64,000 bases of DNA. Source: Psychrobacillus psychrodurans. GTDB lineage: Bacteria > Bacillota > Bacilli > Bacillales_A > Planococcaceae. Under the pieces are notes generated by a model. That model made no database searches. It was given only the letters and a program-made list of their open reading frames with translations, and had not been told where the DNA came from. Each line of letters begins with the position of its first letter. Within the stretch, counting starts at the first letter, position 1. A program made the position numbers and the translations under genes. Positions 1-8,619 of the stretch are shown here, one piece after another. The stretch lies in NCBI RefSeq assembly GCF_027563345.1, contig NZ_JAMKBK010000014.1; one strand, written 5' to 3'.

Positions 1-330
1 GGCTTCTGCTGACTTCTTGCGACTAACCTTTTTCGACTGTACATATGTACATCCGCAAGACCTCCCAGGGTAAGACAGCTATCTTTCCTCTTTTACTCGC
101 CTGATTTACCCTACAAAGTTACGCACACCTTTTGGACTTTAACTTGTTTAGGAGCCTTATCCCTTTGTAGAGCCTTTGTATCAGATTTCTGTTCGTCGAG
201 CCAAGATTTTATTCCACGCTTCCTCTAGCCCTTATCTCACGATAAGCACCTTGCGCTTCCTTAGTGGTTGGTCGATGTGTACCCCCACAGTGGACTTTCA
301 CCACCTAGATAGTTGCCATGCCTGGCACAC
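1..330 (-). mobile_element. Group II intron, 5' portion (runs off the window start)
   Basis: Read on the minus strand, the segment starts with GTGTG, the typical 5' end of bacterial group II introns. It continues with the conserved domain I block GGTGAAAGTCCACTGTGGGG and near position 1 reaches AAGAAGTCAGCAGAAGCC, a stretch usually found just upstream of the intron-encoded reverse transcriptase. The reverse transcriptase and 3' domains would therefore lie beyond position 1. The 5' boundary at 330 abuts a terminator T-tract, the preferred target of class C (IIC) introns. Intron identity is from motif recognition; class C is inferred from the insertion site. Confidence 0.75.
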
Positions 331-357
331 TAAAAAAAAGAGTTGCCTAAGCAACCC
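331..357 (-). terminator. Rho-independent terminator used as intron target
   Basis: On the minus strand GGGTTGC and GCAACTC form a 7-bp stem (one G-U) with loop TTAG, followed by eight T. The group II intron starts one base after the T-run. Similar terminators recur at 2265-2289, 47252-47274 and 60968-60985. Confidence 0.7.
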
Positions 358-370
358 AATGATTTCTACA

Positions 371-480
371 AAGCACCGGTTAACCATTCATGCAGCATAA
401 AATACTGTAGCACAGAGGATGAAAATGGGTGCGAAACGGTTATAAGTTTAGTATGGCTCGTGAAGAAAGATCGATAAAAA
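371..480. repeat. About 105-bp dispersed repeat, copy 1
   Basis: This stretch aligns by eye with 58121-58228 at roughly 70% identity. Shared blocks include GTTAACCAT/GTTAGCCAT, CACAGAG, ACGG(G/T)TATA, TATGG and GAAGAA(A/G)G(A/G)TCGAT. It overlaps the end of a small minus-strand ORF. No function was recognised. Confidence 0.5.
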
Positions 481-567
481 ATAATCACTAATTGAAGGAA
501 TATCTAAATCCCCTAATTCTTTATCTATAATACCATCTAATAAATTCGCAGTTTCATCTCTTGTCAC
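448..567 (-). CDS. Small hypothetical protein, possibly a truncated gene
   Basis: A 39-codon reading frame starts with GTG at 567, nine bases after an AGGAG ribosome binding site at 577-581, and encodes an acidic peptide beginning MTRDETANLLDGIIDK. The last codons run into the 105-bp repeat, so the gene may be a longer one cut off by the repeat. The good ribosome binding site argues for a real start. No family was recognised. Confidence 0.35.
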   Translation of the reverse strand: MTRDETANLLDGIIDKELGDLDIPSISDYFLSIFLHEPY

Positions 568-620
568 TAATTATTACTCCTAATAAATACAACACTGTTT
601 ATATGTTTACTAACTTCCAC

Positions 621-1118
621 CTACATAATTAACTTTTTCAACTCATCTTTTTGACGCAAGTGATGGCGAAAATGCATCCCAACTAAATCACACCATTCCC
701 TTGCATTCAGCCAACCGAAACCTCCATGTTCAACTTTATAACAAGGGTTAATATATTCTACTTTCGATTTCAATTGACTATATCTTTCAATTAACTGATC
801 CATCCTAATAATAAGGTCTTCCATACTGTTCGAATTATTTGGTGGAGAATTTAGTTCATCTGGTAATCTAATTTTAATAGGTGGGAACCCTCTATTCCTA
901 TATAATTCCTGACCAAATTGTGTCTTCCCAAGGGGTTGTTCCTTATTTAATGTAGAACAAGTTTCCATATTATCAAGATACTCATTCGCAACAACTATCA
1001 AATGGTCATACATTTGTCCAATAGACCAAACCCCTACTGCCGATATATATCTTAGTTGTTCCAGCGAAAAATTGGAAAGCTCACTTCTGAATGTAATAAG
1101 CAGTTGATTATCACTCAT
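621..1118 (-). CDS. DinB-superfamily protein
   Basis: The 165-residue product has the DinB/YfiT-type four-helix pattern: an N-terminal helix with a conserved His (MYDHLIVVANEY) and a C-terminal HFRHHLRQ segment giving the other presumed metal-binding His residues. DinB-like proteins are metal-dependent thiol S-transferases or uncharacterised damage-induced proteins; the substrate here is unknown. The ATG at 1118 follows AAAGGAG at good spacing. The gene stands alone between Amj and the small ORF at 448-567. Family level only. Confidence 0.7.
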   Translation of the reverse strand: MSDNQLLITFRSELSNFSLEQLRYISAVGVWSIGQMYDHLIVVANEYLDNMETCSTLNKEQPLGKTQFGQELYRNRGFPPIKIRLPDELNSPPNNSNSMEDLIIRMDQLIERYSQLKSKVEYINPCYKVEHGGFGWLNAREWCDLVGMHFRHHLRQKDELKKLIM

Positions 1119-1223
1119 ATAAACACTCCTTTGTAATAGTTGTATAAAACTTTAATCTCTAACATGGTACTTTTAGTTCAATAAGAGAAATAGCTTTTTA
1201 CATTCTAAAATATTTTTCTTAAA

Positions 1224-2045
1224 CTACATAAGGAACTGCGTAAACCATGCTATATACTTTGCACCTGGTATGAAAAAGATTTGCGCCAACAATGTACCTA
1301 ACAGTCTTGAGGTAACCATCATAATAGAGGCGCTTTTTAATGTTACATAGTTCCCTTTTTTGTTGATCACATCATCCGCGAGGATTGAAATTTTAGGGTC
1401 AATAAATACAATCAGCAAGATTGTAGCTATACCATTTATTAAACCCGACGCCATAACGGCAGTTGTTGCACGGTCAGGTGTCAGCAAAGCTGCATATAGT
1501 GCAGATAATACTCCGATAGTATAAATTGCTGTAATTAAAATATTAATGCAAAATAATTTAATAGGTATATTTCGCCAATTCATATCTTTCAAATAAGTAT
1601 ATCTCGGTAGGTGAATATGCTTTTTTGCACGTTTAAAATATGATAACGTAAATCCTTTTTTCAATAACGCTGGAATTGAACCTCGTTCATCTGCTAAGTG
1701 AATGATTGCCCTCGAAAAAACAGCAATAAATGTCGGTAACAAAAGTAAACCTATTACTGTTCCTAATGTTGCAGAACCAATTAGAATTCGATACTGGTTT
1801 TCCACAAATTCCAAAGAATTTACTTTTGGTGCATTATCAATTAAACTTCCCGTAAAAGGTTGTTGCATCATATTTGCTAGCCTTGAAACCATTACCATCA
1901 AATTAAATAGGGAAAGTGCCGATGCTAATAGTTTCACTCTTGCCCCTGACAAACGTACTGAATAAGCTAACGTTTCGATTGAATGAATAACCAAGATAAA
2001 TAATGCAATCATTACTAATTGCGCTGTGAAAAATTCCAAGTACAT
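1224..2045 (-). CDS. amj: Lipid II flippase Amj-family protein
   Basis: The 273-residue polytopic membrane protein matches Amj (B. subtilis YdaH) as remembered: the N-terminal IHSIETLAYSVRLSG stretch, SLFNLMVMVSRLANMMQQP, and GSATLGTVIGLLLLPTF. Length agrees with the family (about 270 residues). Amj is the alternative flippase that moves the cell-wall precursor lipid II across the membrane when MurJ is absent or inhibited. In B. subtilis it is controlled by the envelope-stress factor SigM; I could not define such a promoter here. A GGAG ribosome binding site precedes the ATG. Confidence 0.85.
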   Translation of the reverse strand: MYLEFFTAQLVMIALFILVIHSIETLAYSVRLSGARVKLLASALSLFNLMVMVSRLANMMQQPFTGSLIDNAPKVNSLEFVENQYRILIGSATLGTVIGLLLLPTFIAVFSRAIIHLADERGSIPALLKKGFTLSYFKRAKKHIHLPRYTYLKDMNWRNIPIKLFCINILITAIYTIGVLSALYAALLTPDRATTAVMASGLINGIATILLIVFIDPKISILADDVINKKGNYVTLKSASIMMVTSRLLGTLLAQIFFIPGAKYIAWFTQFLM

Positions 2046-2264
2046 TACCTACTCCACTTTTAATTGTATTAATTAGATTTCGATCTCTTGTTCCTATTTC
2101 CACTTACTTTATAGAAACGATTAGAATTAAATATTGTTTCAATTTTTTTATATCGTACAATACTCAACATTTTATAAAATAAGAGCTAATTCTTTTTTGT
2201 AGTGTCTTTTTCTATAAACTTTCATGCAATTTTAATAAGATCTATACGACAACTTTGGTCGAAC

Positions 2265-2289
2265 AAAAAAAGAGCTGCATAAGCAACCC
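2265..2289 (-). terminator. Rho-independent terminator
   Basis: On the minus strand GGGTTGC-TTAT-GCAGCTC folds into a 7-bp stem with two G-U pairs and is followed by seven T. It sits just after the small membrane gene at 2325-2513, which supports that gene being transcribed. Confidence 0.65.
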
Positions 2290-2324
2290 AATGATCTTTA
2301 ATTTCATTTCAGTGTTCCGTGAAT

Positions 2325-2513
2325 TTAAAACGGTCCATTTTGATGGTTATACCGATCAACTTCTCGTAGAGAATCTGCTTCAGCAATGTTTTGGTTTAAA
2401 GACTTTTCTTGTTCTTTTAAATTATATTTCCGCCCAGTCAAAACATCCACAAGATAACTGCCTATAATTAATGCTCCAATGGAAGTCCAAAAAACCCACA
2501 TCACCCAATGCAT
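2325..2513 (-). CDS. Small single-pass membrane protein
   Basis: The 62-residue product has one N-terminal membrane helix (WVMWVFWTSIGALIIGSYLV) and a charged Asn/Gln-rich tail. A stop codon lies shortly upstream in frame, so 2513 is the only ATG. An overlapping short frame beginning MVEMKWTEKS, with a GGGAGATGG-type ribosome binding site, lies just upstream, so an upstream-coupled start or an old frameshift is possible. A terminator follows. No family was recognised. Confidence 0.5.
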   Translation of the reverse strand: MHWVMWVFWTSIGALIIGSYLVDVLTGRKYNLKEQEKSLNQNIAEADSLREVDRYNHQNGPF

Positions 2514-2987
2514 GACTTTTCAGTCCATTTCATTTCAACCATCGCTTCCATCTCCCTTTTTCGTTGAGAACTGCAATACATTATAATACGGTTTTTGATC
2601 AAATAAGTTTCAATAATCGAACTTTTCTTAATTAACTTTCTTTTTTGCCAATTCGATTTAAAAGTCTGTATCACTATAGAATTTCATAGGATCTTATTCA
2701 AATAACTTGCTACTATTGTTCAGATACTTTAGGGCAAAGTACATCTAAGAGGAACAATAGTTCTTTTATATCATCTAAAAAAACTAAATACCGGTTTTTA
2801 AATAAAACACTCCTATAATTAAAGCAATAATACCAGTTATATCGTCATAATTATTCTAGTTCTTATCTTAAAATAACATATGAAGTCCCGTGTCTTTTGA
2901 TATTTGAACAAGGATAAAAATCGATTAGCACATATACTGTTACTTTATATAAATTTTTAATCATCACAACTTCTTAGTTATAAGAAA
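2514..2987. other. Intergenic, no gene recognised
   Basis: Very AT-rich and non-coding. The only coding-like trace is a minus-strand fragment of about 22 codons (2799-2866) that reads like one membrane helix (GIIALIIGVFYLKTGI) after a stop codon. This is probably the tail of a lost gene. Confidence 0.4.
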
Positions 2988-3024
2988 GAAAAAAGTCTTT
3001 ACTCCTTCTTGAAGTAAAGACTTT
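2988..3024 (-). terminator. Rho-independent terminator
   Basis: AAAGTCTTTACT (2992-3003) and AGTAAAGACTTT (3013-3024) form a perfect 12-bp stem. On the minus strand it is followed by a T-rich tract, ending the acetyltransferase transcript. Confidence 0.85.
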
Positions 3025-3107
3025 CTAGTGAATAGTAAGTAAATATTACTTTTTAAATAAGATATTGAGTACTTTTATTATTTCATTATAACTTAGGGGA
3101 GAATTGC

Positions 3108-3566
3108 CTAAAGTAAATTCAATGTCATAAACAGACTATTTGGGTCATCTGTATATTTATCAAAAGGCTCACAGTATGTAAATCCGAAGCTTTCATAAAG
3201 TTTACGAGCTGGTTGGAATGCCTCCATAGAGCCTGTTTCAAGGCTCAATTTTGTATAACCACGCCTTTTAGCTTCCTTAATGATATGCTGCAAAATGGCT
3301 CTAGCAACGCCCTTTTTCAAATGAATCTCTGCTGTTCGCATGGACTTTACTTCTCCATGTTTGAACGGTAGTTCTTTTAAAGCTCCACACCCCATAATTT
3401 CGTCATTTTCCCAGGCACTATAAAAAGTAATTTCATTTTGCTTAAGCCCTGCCACATTTAACGCATGTATACTTTCAGAAGGTGAGTTTTCAGCCATACC
3501 TGCTAAGTGTGTGCTAATTAGTTCAATAGTTCTTTTATCAGTCAAGTCATCTAATTTAATTTTCAA
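3108..3566 (-). CDS. GNAT-family N-acetyltransferase (YsnE-like)
   Basis: The TTG at 3566 is chosen because AAAGGAAGG lies about eight bases upstream; longer frames to 3626 lack such a site. The 152-residue protein carries the acetyl-CoA-binding turn KKGVARAILQHIIKEAKRRG and the C-terminal ARKLYESFGF segment typical of GNAT enzymes. SMRTAEIHLKK and LSLETGSMEAF resemble B. subtilis YsnE. It would acetylate a small molecule or amine; the substrate is unknown. Confidence 0.8.
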   Translation of the reverse strand: MKIKLDDLTDKRTIELISTHLAGMAENSPSESIHALNVAGLKQNEITFYSAWENDEIMGCGALKELPFKHGEVKSMRTAEIHLKKGVARAILQHIIKEAKRRGYTKLSLETGSMEAFQPARKLYESFGFTYCEPFDKYTDDPNSLFMTLNLL

Positions 3567-3651
3567 GATTATATACCTTCCTTTGCTGATATTTAAAAAC
3601 ATTATATTCAAGCGGAACTCTACCAATAAATTAAATAAACATTTTCGTATT

Positions 3652-3682
3652 GCAACTAAACTGCTGCTTTAGTTAAAAAGGC
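3652..3682. repeat. Dispersed intergenic repeat core, partial copy
   Basis: Contains AACTAAACTGCTGCTTTAGTTAAAAA, one member of the intergenic repeat family with core ACTGCNGCNTTAGTTNAA that recurs throughout the right two thirds of the window. Confidence 0.5.
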
Positions 3683-3727
3683 ATTTCTCCTTTTTATTGT
3701 AAATCACCTGGAACTTTATTATAAAAT

Positions 3728-4249
3728 TCAATGCCACCCCTCACGATTACACAAAGTAGTAATTTGTGCTAGATGGTGTTTACCATGCCAAGCATAGATT
3801 CCTATATTCTTACCTACTGTTACTTCACCTGAATCTGGATGAATAAATGTCCTATCCAACTCGGCAGAAGTTAAATTACGTAATAGGTTGGTCCAGCGTT
3901 TATGCAACGTTTCTAGAAGTAAAAGTGAAGTATCGATTGGCATTTTATAATCAGCTAGTTCCGCCCATTTCGTTTCAACATATGGTTTAATTACGGGATT
4001 TTCTTCCGTAAGAGCCAATTTAAAACGAACGTAGGCATTCATATGGCTATCTGCAATGTGATGTATTACTTCTCGAACAGTCCATCCTCCAGTACGATAA
4101 GCTGTATCAAGCTGTTCACTATCTAAGTCTTTTACAGTATCTTTTAATAGTCTGGGCAAGTCTTCGATATCATTTATCCACTCACTAGTAACGCTATTAG
4201 TAATTTCACCATCAAACTGAAAAATGCCTATAGGGTATTTCATATCCAT
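3728..4249 (-). CDS. bstA: YfiT/BstA-like metal-dependent bacillithiol transferase
   Basis: The 173-residue protein follows the B. subtilis YfiT pattern closely: KYPIGIFQF at the N-terminus, WTVREVIHHIADSHMN with the first metal-binding His, and AWHGKHHLAQI with the HxxxH-type pair. This DinB-superfamily enzyme binds a divalent metal and is considered a bacillithiol S-transferase. ATG at 4249 is preferred because GGAGG sits eight bases upstream; the TTG at 4255 is too close. It lies directly downstream of fosB, another bacillithiol transferase, with a 48-bp gap, suggesting one transcript. Confidence 0.85.
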   Translation of the reverse strand: MDMKYPIGIFQFDGEITNSVTSEWINDIEDLPRLLKDTVKDLDSEQLDTAYRTGGWTVREVIHHIADSHMNAYVRFKLALTEENPVIKPYVETKWAELADYKMPIDTSLLLLETLHKRWTNLLRNLTSAELDRTFIHPDSGEVTVGKNIGIYAWHGKHHLAQITTLCNREGWH

Positions 4250-4296
4250 CAACAATTCCTCCTATATCGAACCCTTTAATTTTACAAAAAAGCGCT

Positions 4297-4719
4297 TCAA
4301 TCAAAAAAATCCATTTGTTTCTTATCCTGTTTATAGTAATCTAGCCTATCTTGTAAAGTACCTGTATGGAATTCAAACTTATGACCATCTGGATCAGTAA
4401 AATAAATAGACTTTTTGTCTTTTTCCACTCGTTGACGACCTGGTAGGATATTTACATTCAAATTCTCTAGTCTCTCAAACATATTATCGAATTCTGTTTC
4501 ATTTATTGAAAATGCGATATGAGTGTAAGATTGGCTTATTTCATTACGAGGAATATCTTTCTCTTCATTTAGTGCTAGCCATATTCCATTTAAGTCAAAA
4601 TAAGCAGTACTTCTACCTTTAACTAACAACTTTGCATCAAATACATTTTGGTAAAACGCAATAGAATTGTCTAAATTTGAAACTGAAAATAAAAAATGAT
4701 TGAGACCTTTTACAGTCAT
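4297..4719 (-). CDS. fosB: Metallothiol transferase FosB (fosfomycin resistance)
   Basis: The 140-residue glyoxalase/VOC-fold protein is near-collinear with Bacillus FosB: GLNHFLFSVSNLDNSI, AYFDLNGIWLALNEE, SYTHIAFSI and YFTDPDGHKFEFHTGTLQDR. The three metal ligands are visible as His in LNH, His in THIAF and Glu in FEFHTG. FosB opens the fosfomycin epoxide by adding bacillithiol or Cys in the cytoplasm. It precedes the bstA-like gene on the same strand. Whether it confers resistance here is not shown by sequence. Confidence 0.93.
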   Translation of the reverse strand: MTVKGLNHFLFSVSNLDNSIAFYQNVFDAKLLVKGRSTAYFDLNGIWLALNEEKDIPRNEISQSYTHIAFSINETEFDNMFERLENLNVNILPGRQRVEKDKKSIYFTDPDGHKFEFHTGTLQDRLDYYKQDKKQMDFFD

Positions 4720-4938
4720 TTCATCACCTCATAGTTTTTTTCTTAATATTCACATTATCATACAAAGTCAATATGACTGTCACTAGACAACTTTATAAAT
4801 CTAAGATATTAAGTGATACAATGAAGTCGTAATTCATTACACCTATATTGATAAATTGAATGCGCCCGTAAGAGTTAATCATTTAGATTGTTGGATAAGC
4901 CATCACCTAATATTCGTTTGAGACAGTATGCTAACTTA

Positions 4939-5559
4939 CTACTTTAATGCTGTAACTTCCCCCGGCTTTTGCCCAACAAATTGGATAACATGCGACACGC
5001 CATTATGAAGTTCTCCTTCTTGACGTACAACCTCTCCCATGAAAAAGTGAACAATACGCCATTCAGCAAAAATTTTCAAAAACTCATCAGGTTTATATAG
5101 AAAATCTAGATCTTGCGGTCCACCACTCTTATAAGGAAGCTGGTGATGTGAATACACCTCTGTCAGGAAGTAACCTCCAGGCTTTATAACCTCTTTCACA
5201 CCTAGAAGAGTTTTTTGTCGTAGCTCTACAGGGAAGTGACCAAAGATGCAAACAATTTCATCCCATTTAGTTTCACTCCAGTTTGCTTCGTTTAAATCTA
5301 CAAGCTCAGTCTTAACCACTACCCCACGTTCATCTGCGAGTTTATTTGTTTTTGCTAGCCCTGATTCCGCATAATCCCATGCCGTGACTTTCATTCCCTG
5401 CTCCGCTAAGTAAACCGCATTACGCCCTTCCCCTTCAGCTATGGCCAGAGCCTCGCCCGAAACTTTTATTTTCTTCTGAAATTCCTTCAAGAAAGCATTC
5501 GGTTCCTTACCATAAACATAATCCTCTGTTTGAAAACGTATATTCCAATGATTCATCAT
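4939..5559 (-). CDS. Class I SAM-dependent methyltransferase
   Basis: The 206-residue protein has a TehB-like methyltransferase layout: the glycine loop AIAEGEGRNAVYLAEQG (motif I), VTAWDYAESGL (motif II, acidic residue binding the ribose), DEIVCIFGHFP (motif IV) and KPGGYFLTEVY. Such proteins methylate small molecules, for example tellurite or thiols; the substrate is not clear. Two adjacent ATG codons follow AAAGGATG at 5559. It lies between the FosB and thioredoxin genes with ordinary gaps. Confidence 0.75.
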   Translation of the reverse strand: MMNHWNIRFQTEDYVYGKEPNAFLKEFQKKIKVSGEALAIAEGEGRNAVYLAEQGMKVTAWDYAESGLAKTNKLADERGVVVKTELVDLNEANWSETKWDEIVCIFGHFPVELRQKTLLGVKEVIKPGGYFLTEVYSHHQLPYKSGGPQDLDFLYKPDEFLKIFAEWRIVHFFMGEVVRQEGELHNGVSHVIQFVGQKPGEVTALK

Positions 5560-5635
5560 TTTATCATCCTTTCATATGCTTTTGAATCTATAATTGCTAA
5601 GAGAAATATTTTCTATAAAACTGAATGAACCAAAA

Positions 5636-5971
5636 TCAATCTGATTTCTCAACAATCATGTTATAAACTTTACTTATCTTTTCATGCAAAGATTGCATTT
5701 GAACAAACCGTGCTTCCCTTATAATTTCTTTACCTTCTACAAATAAAATTAGTGCAGGTACAGTAAGAACTGAAAGACGTCCAGCTATTTCTTCGACATC
5801 ATCTGCATTTATATGCCCTAAATGTATTAGTGGAAATTCTTTCAGTAAATCCTTAAGCTGAGGCAGTATAGCGTGACATACTCCACAATTAGTTCTTGAT
5901 ACATATAAGAAACTAAACTGATGATCCTCCATAAACTTTTCAACTGCAGTGACCGTTGTTAATGTAACCAT
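5636..5971 (-). CDS. Thioredoxin-family protein
   Basis: The 111-residue thioredoxin fold has active-site CGVC (TNCGVCHAILPQL) near residue 29 and the cis-proline loop TVPALILF. There is no signal peptide, so it is cytoplasmic. It resembles YtpP-type thioredoxins of Bacillus. A clear AAGGAGA ribosome binding site precedes the ATG. It stands next to ytxJ, fitting a thiol-redox theme. Confidence 0.82.
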   Translation of the reverse strand: MVTLTTVTAVEKFMEDHQFSFLYVSRTNCGVCHAILPQLKDLLKEFPLIHLGHINADDVEEIAGRLSVLTVPALILFVEGKEIIREARFVQMQSLHEKISKVYNMIVEKSD

Positions 5972-6086
5972 ATCTTCTCCTTTCTTCTCAAAGGATTAAT
6001 TTTGTGAATCTCATTCACTAGTAATATTTTGTTCAACCCCCATAAAAGAGCTGACCTAATTCTTGAACAGTCATAGGCGCTAGTAA

Positions 6087-6413
6087 TCAAACATACGTAT
6101 TAATTGCCTCGTTTAATAGAGACTTCTTTATTTTGTAGTGAGTAGCCTGCCAAATTCCTTTTCCATCTTTCAAGATTAGAAGTTGAGGGGATACATGCTT
6201 CACCTTGAGATCTTTTTCTATTGAATTTGAAACAGTTCTGTCCTCCTGTACAATGTCTATGTATTTAGGAAGTTCTGTTTCAAGCGCTTGTACTTCTTTC
6301 ATAGCTGATAAGCTACTTTGGCATGTCTTGCTGAATTTAAATAGAAGAAAAGGCTGTTCTTTGGACTTTTCCAATAACTCTCGCCAAGCTTCTATTGATT
6401 TAATCCGTTTCAT
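6087..6413 (-). CDS. ytxJ: Bacillithiol-system protein YtxJ (monothiol bacilliredoxin-like)
   Basis: The 108-residue thioredoxin-like protein has the YtxJ signature: FLLFKFSKTCQSSLSAM with a single active Cys in a TCxxS motif. The start ATG at 6413 is chosen because GGAGGT lies ten bases upstream; the frame opens earlier without a site. YtxJ is associated with bacillithiol-dependent de-thiolation of proteins. It completes a local set with FosB, the BstA-like protein and thioredoxin. Confidence 0.82.
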   Translation of the reverse strand: MKRIKSIEAWRELLEKSKEQPFLLFKFSKTCQSSLSAMKEVQALETELPKYIDIVQEDRTVSNSIEKDLKVKHVSPQLLILKDGKGIWQATHYKIKKSLLNEAINTYV

Positions 6414-6506
6414 ATGTGGTTTTACCTCCAACATTCCAACTAGCGGCGAATGGATTACGTGCAAAGTGCCGCATAAGCAATTAGTTTAGACCCAGTGCTC
6501 ATTTAA

Positions 6507-6608
6507 TCACCATTGCTGAATTTCTTTTTTTATATCATCAGGTGCCATGTTAGTTAAAGCAATTATACCCTTCCAATTAATGTATTTCCCATAAATATTG
6601 CTTATTAA
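6507..6608 (-). pseudogene. Unidentified C-terminal gene fragment
   Basis: After the TSUP gene stop, a minus-strand open stretch of about 33 codons without a usable start ends at TGA 6507 (…APDDIKKEIQQW). It looks like a protein C-terminus left from a deleted gene. Family unknown and the call is weak. Confidence 0.25.
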
Positions 6609-6610
6609 TT

Positions 6611-7393
6611 TTAAAAAACTAATATATCTAACCAAATTTTAACTGCCGTTATAAATATTAATATTGCTAAAATCATTTGTAACACTTTTGTATTTATCTT
6701 TTTTCCAACCATAGCCCCAAGAGGTGCGGCAAGTAAGCTAGCAACCACCATGATAAGTGATGGTAAGAGTTCCACTTGCCCAGTCGATATTTTTCCGGCG
6801 ATGGCACCTATTGATGAAATAAGTGTTATTGCTAAGGACGAAGCAATTGTCATTCTTGTAGGTATTTTTAAAACGGTTAGCATGATTGGTACTAATAAAA
6901 ATGCCCCACCTGCACCAACAATTCCTGCCCCAACTCCAACGATTAATGCGAGCAGAGCAGCAAGCCATTTGTTAAACCTGATTTGACCAATGGGATTGTC
7001 ATCAAGTCGTTTTTTAGGTATTAACATCATGATTACCGCAGTTATTGCCAAAATTCCATATACGAAATTGATTCCACTTTCAGGCATTTTAGTAGAACCT
7101 AATCCCCCAAAGAAACTACCAATTAGAATACTAGCACCCATGTAAACAATTAATTTCTTATTTAAAAATTCTCCTTTTCGATATGCATAGACACCACCAA
7201 TCGTAGCAAAAAATACTTGGATGGCAGTTATTCCTGACACTTCATGTGCTGTAAACTGGGCAATTCCAAGTACAGAAGGGATATACAGCAGCATCGGAAA
7301 ATTAATAATGGATCCGCCTATTCCTAACATCCCTGAAATAAATGAGCCTATTAATCCAATGGTGAAGATGGTAACAACAAAACCTATATCCAT
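6611..7393 (-). CDS. TauE/SafE (TSUP) family sulfite/sulfur anion exporter
   Basis: The 260-residue protein has about eight membrane helices and two TSUP-type glycine motifs, FISGMLGIGGSIINFP near the N-terminus and GVGAGIVGAGGAFLLVP in the middle. Homologues (YrkJ, TauE) export sulfite or related sulfur anions. It is the last gene of the CstR-type operon, 94 bp after the rhodanese-MBL gene, and would remove the sulfite/thiosulfate made by the upstream enzymes. GGAGGAGG precedes the ATG. Confidence 0.85.
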   Translation of the reverse strand: MDIGFVVTIFTIGLIGSFISGMLGIGGSIINFPMLLYIPSVLGIAQFTAHEVSGITAIQVFFATIGGVYAYRKGEFLNKKLIVYMGASILIGSFFGGLGSTKMPESGINFVYGILAITAVIMMLIPKKRLDDNPIGQIRFNKWLAALLALIVGVGAGIVGAGGAFLLVPIMLTVLKIPTRMTIASSLAITLISSIGAIAGKISTGQVELLPSLIMVVASLLAAPLGAMVGKKINTKVLQMILAILIFITAVKIWLDILVF

Positions 7394-7486
7394 TTTCCTC
7401 CTCCTTTTAAAAAGGGAAACCGTTTCGGCTCCCTCTTTGATCCCTTTAAATTCTTTTGAAACAACCTCATCAGCATCTGATTACTT

Positions 7487-8614
7487 TTATCGAACCGAAC
7501 AACGATTTGGTCCAATTTCCATATCACGTTGTTTTTCTTCATCAGGGTTCAATATCCCCATATTCGTTTCTCGAATCTCTTGATATGCATTTGGCTGGGG
7601 CGGTAAATTTTCAGTCACAAGTTTTCTAAATTCATTTTCATCTTCTATATTTAGCCCATGATTTGTTTCGTAGAGCGTACTTAACTTTTCAGATACACTT
7701 CCATCTGCATTTAATTCGTCGATGATCATAAAGTGTGCTGGTAAAACGATTAGCTCCCCAGATAATCCTCTATATCTTGCGTAGAGACTTTCTCTTAAAT
7801 CTGAGACCCAGTCATCTGCTAAACCAGCAAGGTCTGGTCTACCAATTGAATCGATAAATAAAATATCCCCAGATAGTAAGAACTTTTCATCCACAACAAA
7901 GGATGTTGACCCAATTGTGTGACCTGGAGAATATAAGGCATGAATAGTGATAGCGGTATTGCCAATTACCACTTCATTTCCATCTTCCAATGGTTCATAT
8001 TCAAATGTTATATTTACGGCATCTTTCGGTGGGAGCCAGTAGGTTGCGCTTGTTTTCTCAGCAAGTTTTCTTCCACCAGAAATATGATCGGCATGTAGAT
8101 GTGTATCAAATACATGGGTAACTTTTACACCAATACGTTCTGCAAATTCAAGATAGATATCCGTAGTTCTTGCCGAATCGATAATGGCTGCCTCACCGTT
8201 TGAGACGATCATATAAGACAAGCACCCCTTACCAATACGTACAAACTGATAAATCTCTCCACCATTCTTTAAACTCCCCACTTTAACAGGTGATAAATGT
8301 TCACTCCATGCTTTCATTCCACCGTCTAGGGATGAAACAGAAAGTCCCGCCTCAGTTAGCATCTCTGCAACCATTATAGATGAGCGCCCTTTTGCACAAA
8401 CGACAAGTACATCTTTATCAGCAGGAATCTCATCCAGGATTCCTTCCACACCATCCATTAAATCGAAGTATGGAACATTTAGATAAACAAAGTTTTCACC
8501 TTCGATTTTCCAGTCTGCGAAATCTGTTGTATTTCGAATATCTAAAATAAATAGTTCTTCTTTGTTAATTACTTTTTTAGTTACTTCTATTGAATTCATA
8601 GCTTTTATATCCAT
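7487..8614 (-). CDS. Rhodanese-metallo-beta-lactamase fusion (YrkH/CstB-like persulfide dioxygenase)
   Basis: The 375-residue protein has an N-terminal rhodanese domain (residues 1-110) with active Cys in LVVCAKGRSS, followed by a metallo-beta-lactamase domain (115-320) with THLHADHISGG, PGHT, SGDILF and LPAH metal ligands. This is the ETHE1/CstB type that oxidises persulfide sulfur to sulfite with a non-haem iron. The domain order matches Bacillus YrkH, whereas staphylococcal CstB has the dioxygenase first. The start ATG follows AGGAGGT, which is part of a CstR-like operator. Substrate by homology only. Confidence 0.85.
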   Translation of the reverse strand: MDIKAMNSIEVTKKVINKEELFILDIRNTTDFADWKIEGENFVYLNVPYFDLMDGVEGILDEIPADKDVLVVCAKGRSSIMVAEMLTEAGLSVSSLDGGMKAWSEHLSPVKVGSLKNGGEIYQFVRIGKGCLSYMIVSNGEAAIIDSARTTDIYLEFAERIGVKVTHVFDTHLHADHISGGRKLAEKTSATYWLPPKDAVNITFEYEPLEDGNEVVIGNTAITIHALYSPGHTIGSTSFVVDEKFLLSGDILFIDSIGRPDLAGLADDWVSDLRESLYARYRGLSGELIVLPAHFMIIDELNADGSVSEKLSTLYETNHGLNIEDENEFRKLVTENLPPQPNAYQEIRETNMGILNPDEEKQRDMEIGPNRCSVR

Positions 8615-8619
8615 ACCTT

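Noticed and set aside
176..400. Plus-strand open frame of 74 codons at the left end
   Set aside because: It covers the group II intron 5' region and the terminator; the sequence is explained by the intron RNA on the other strand and no ribosome binding site is present.
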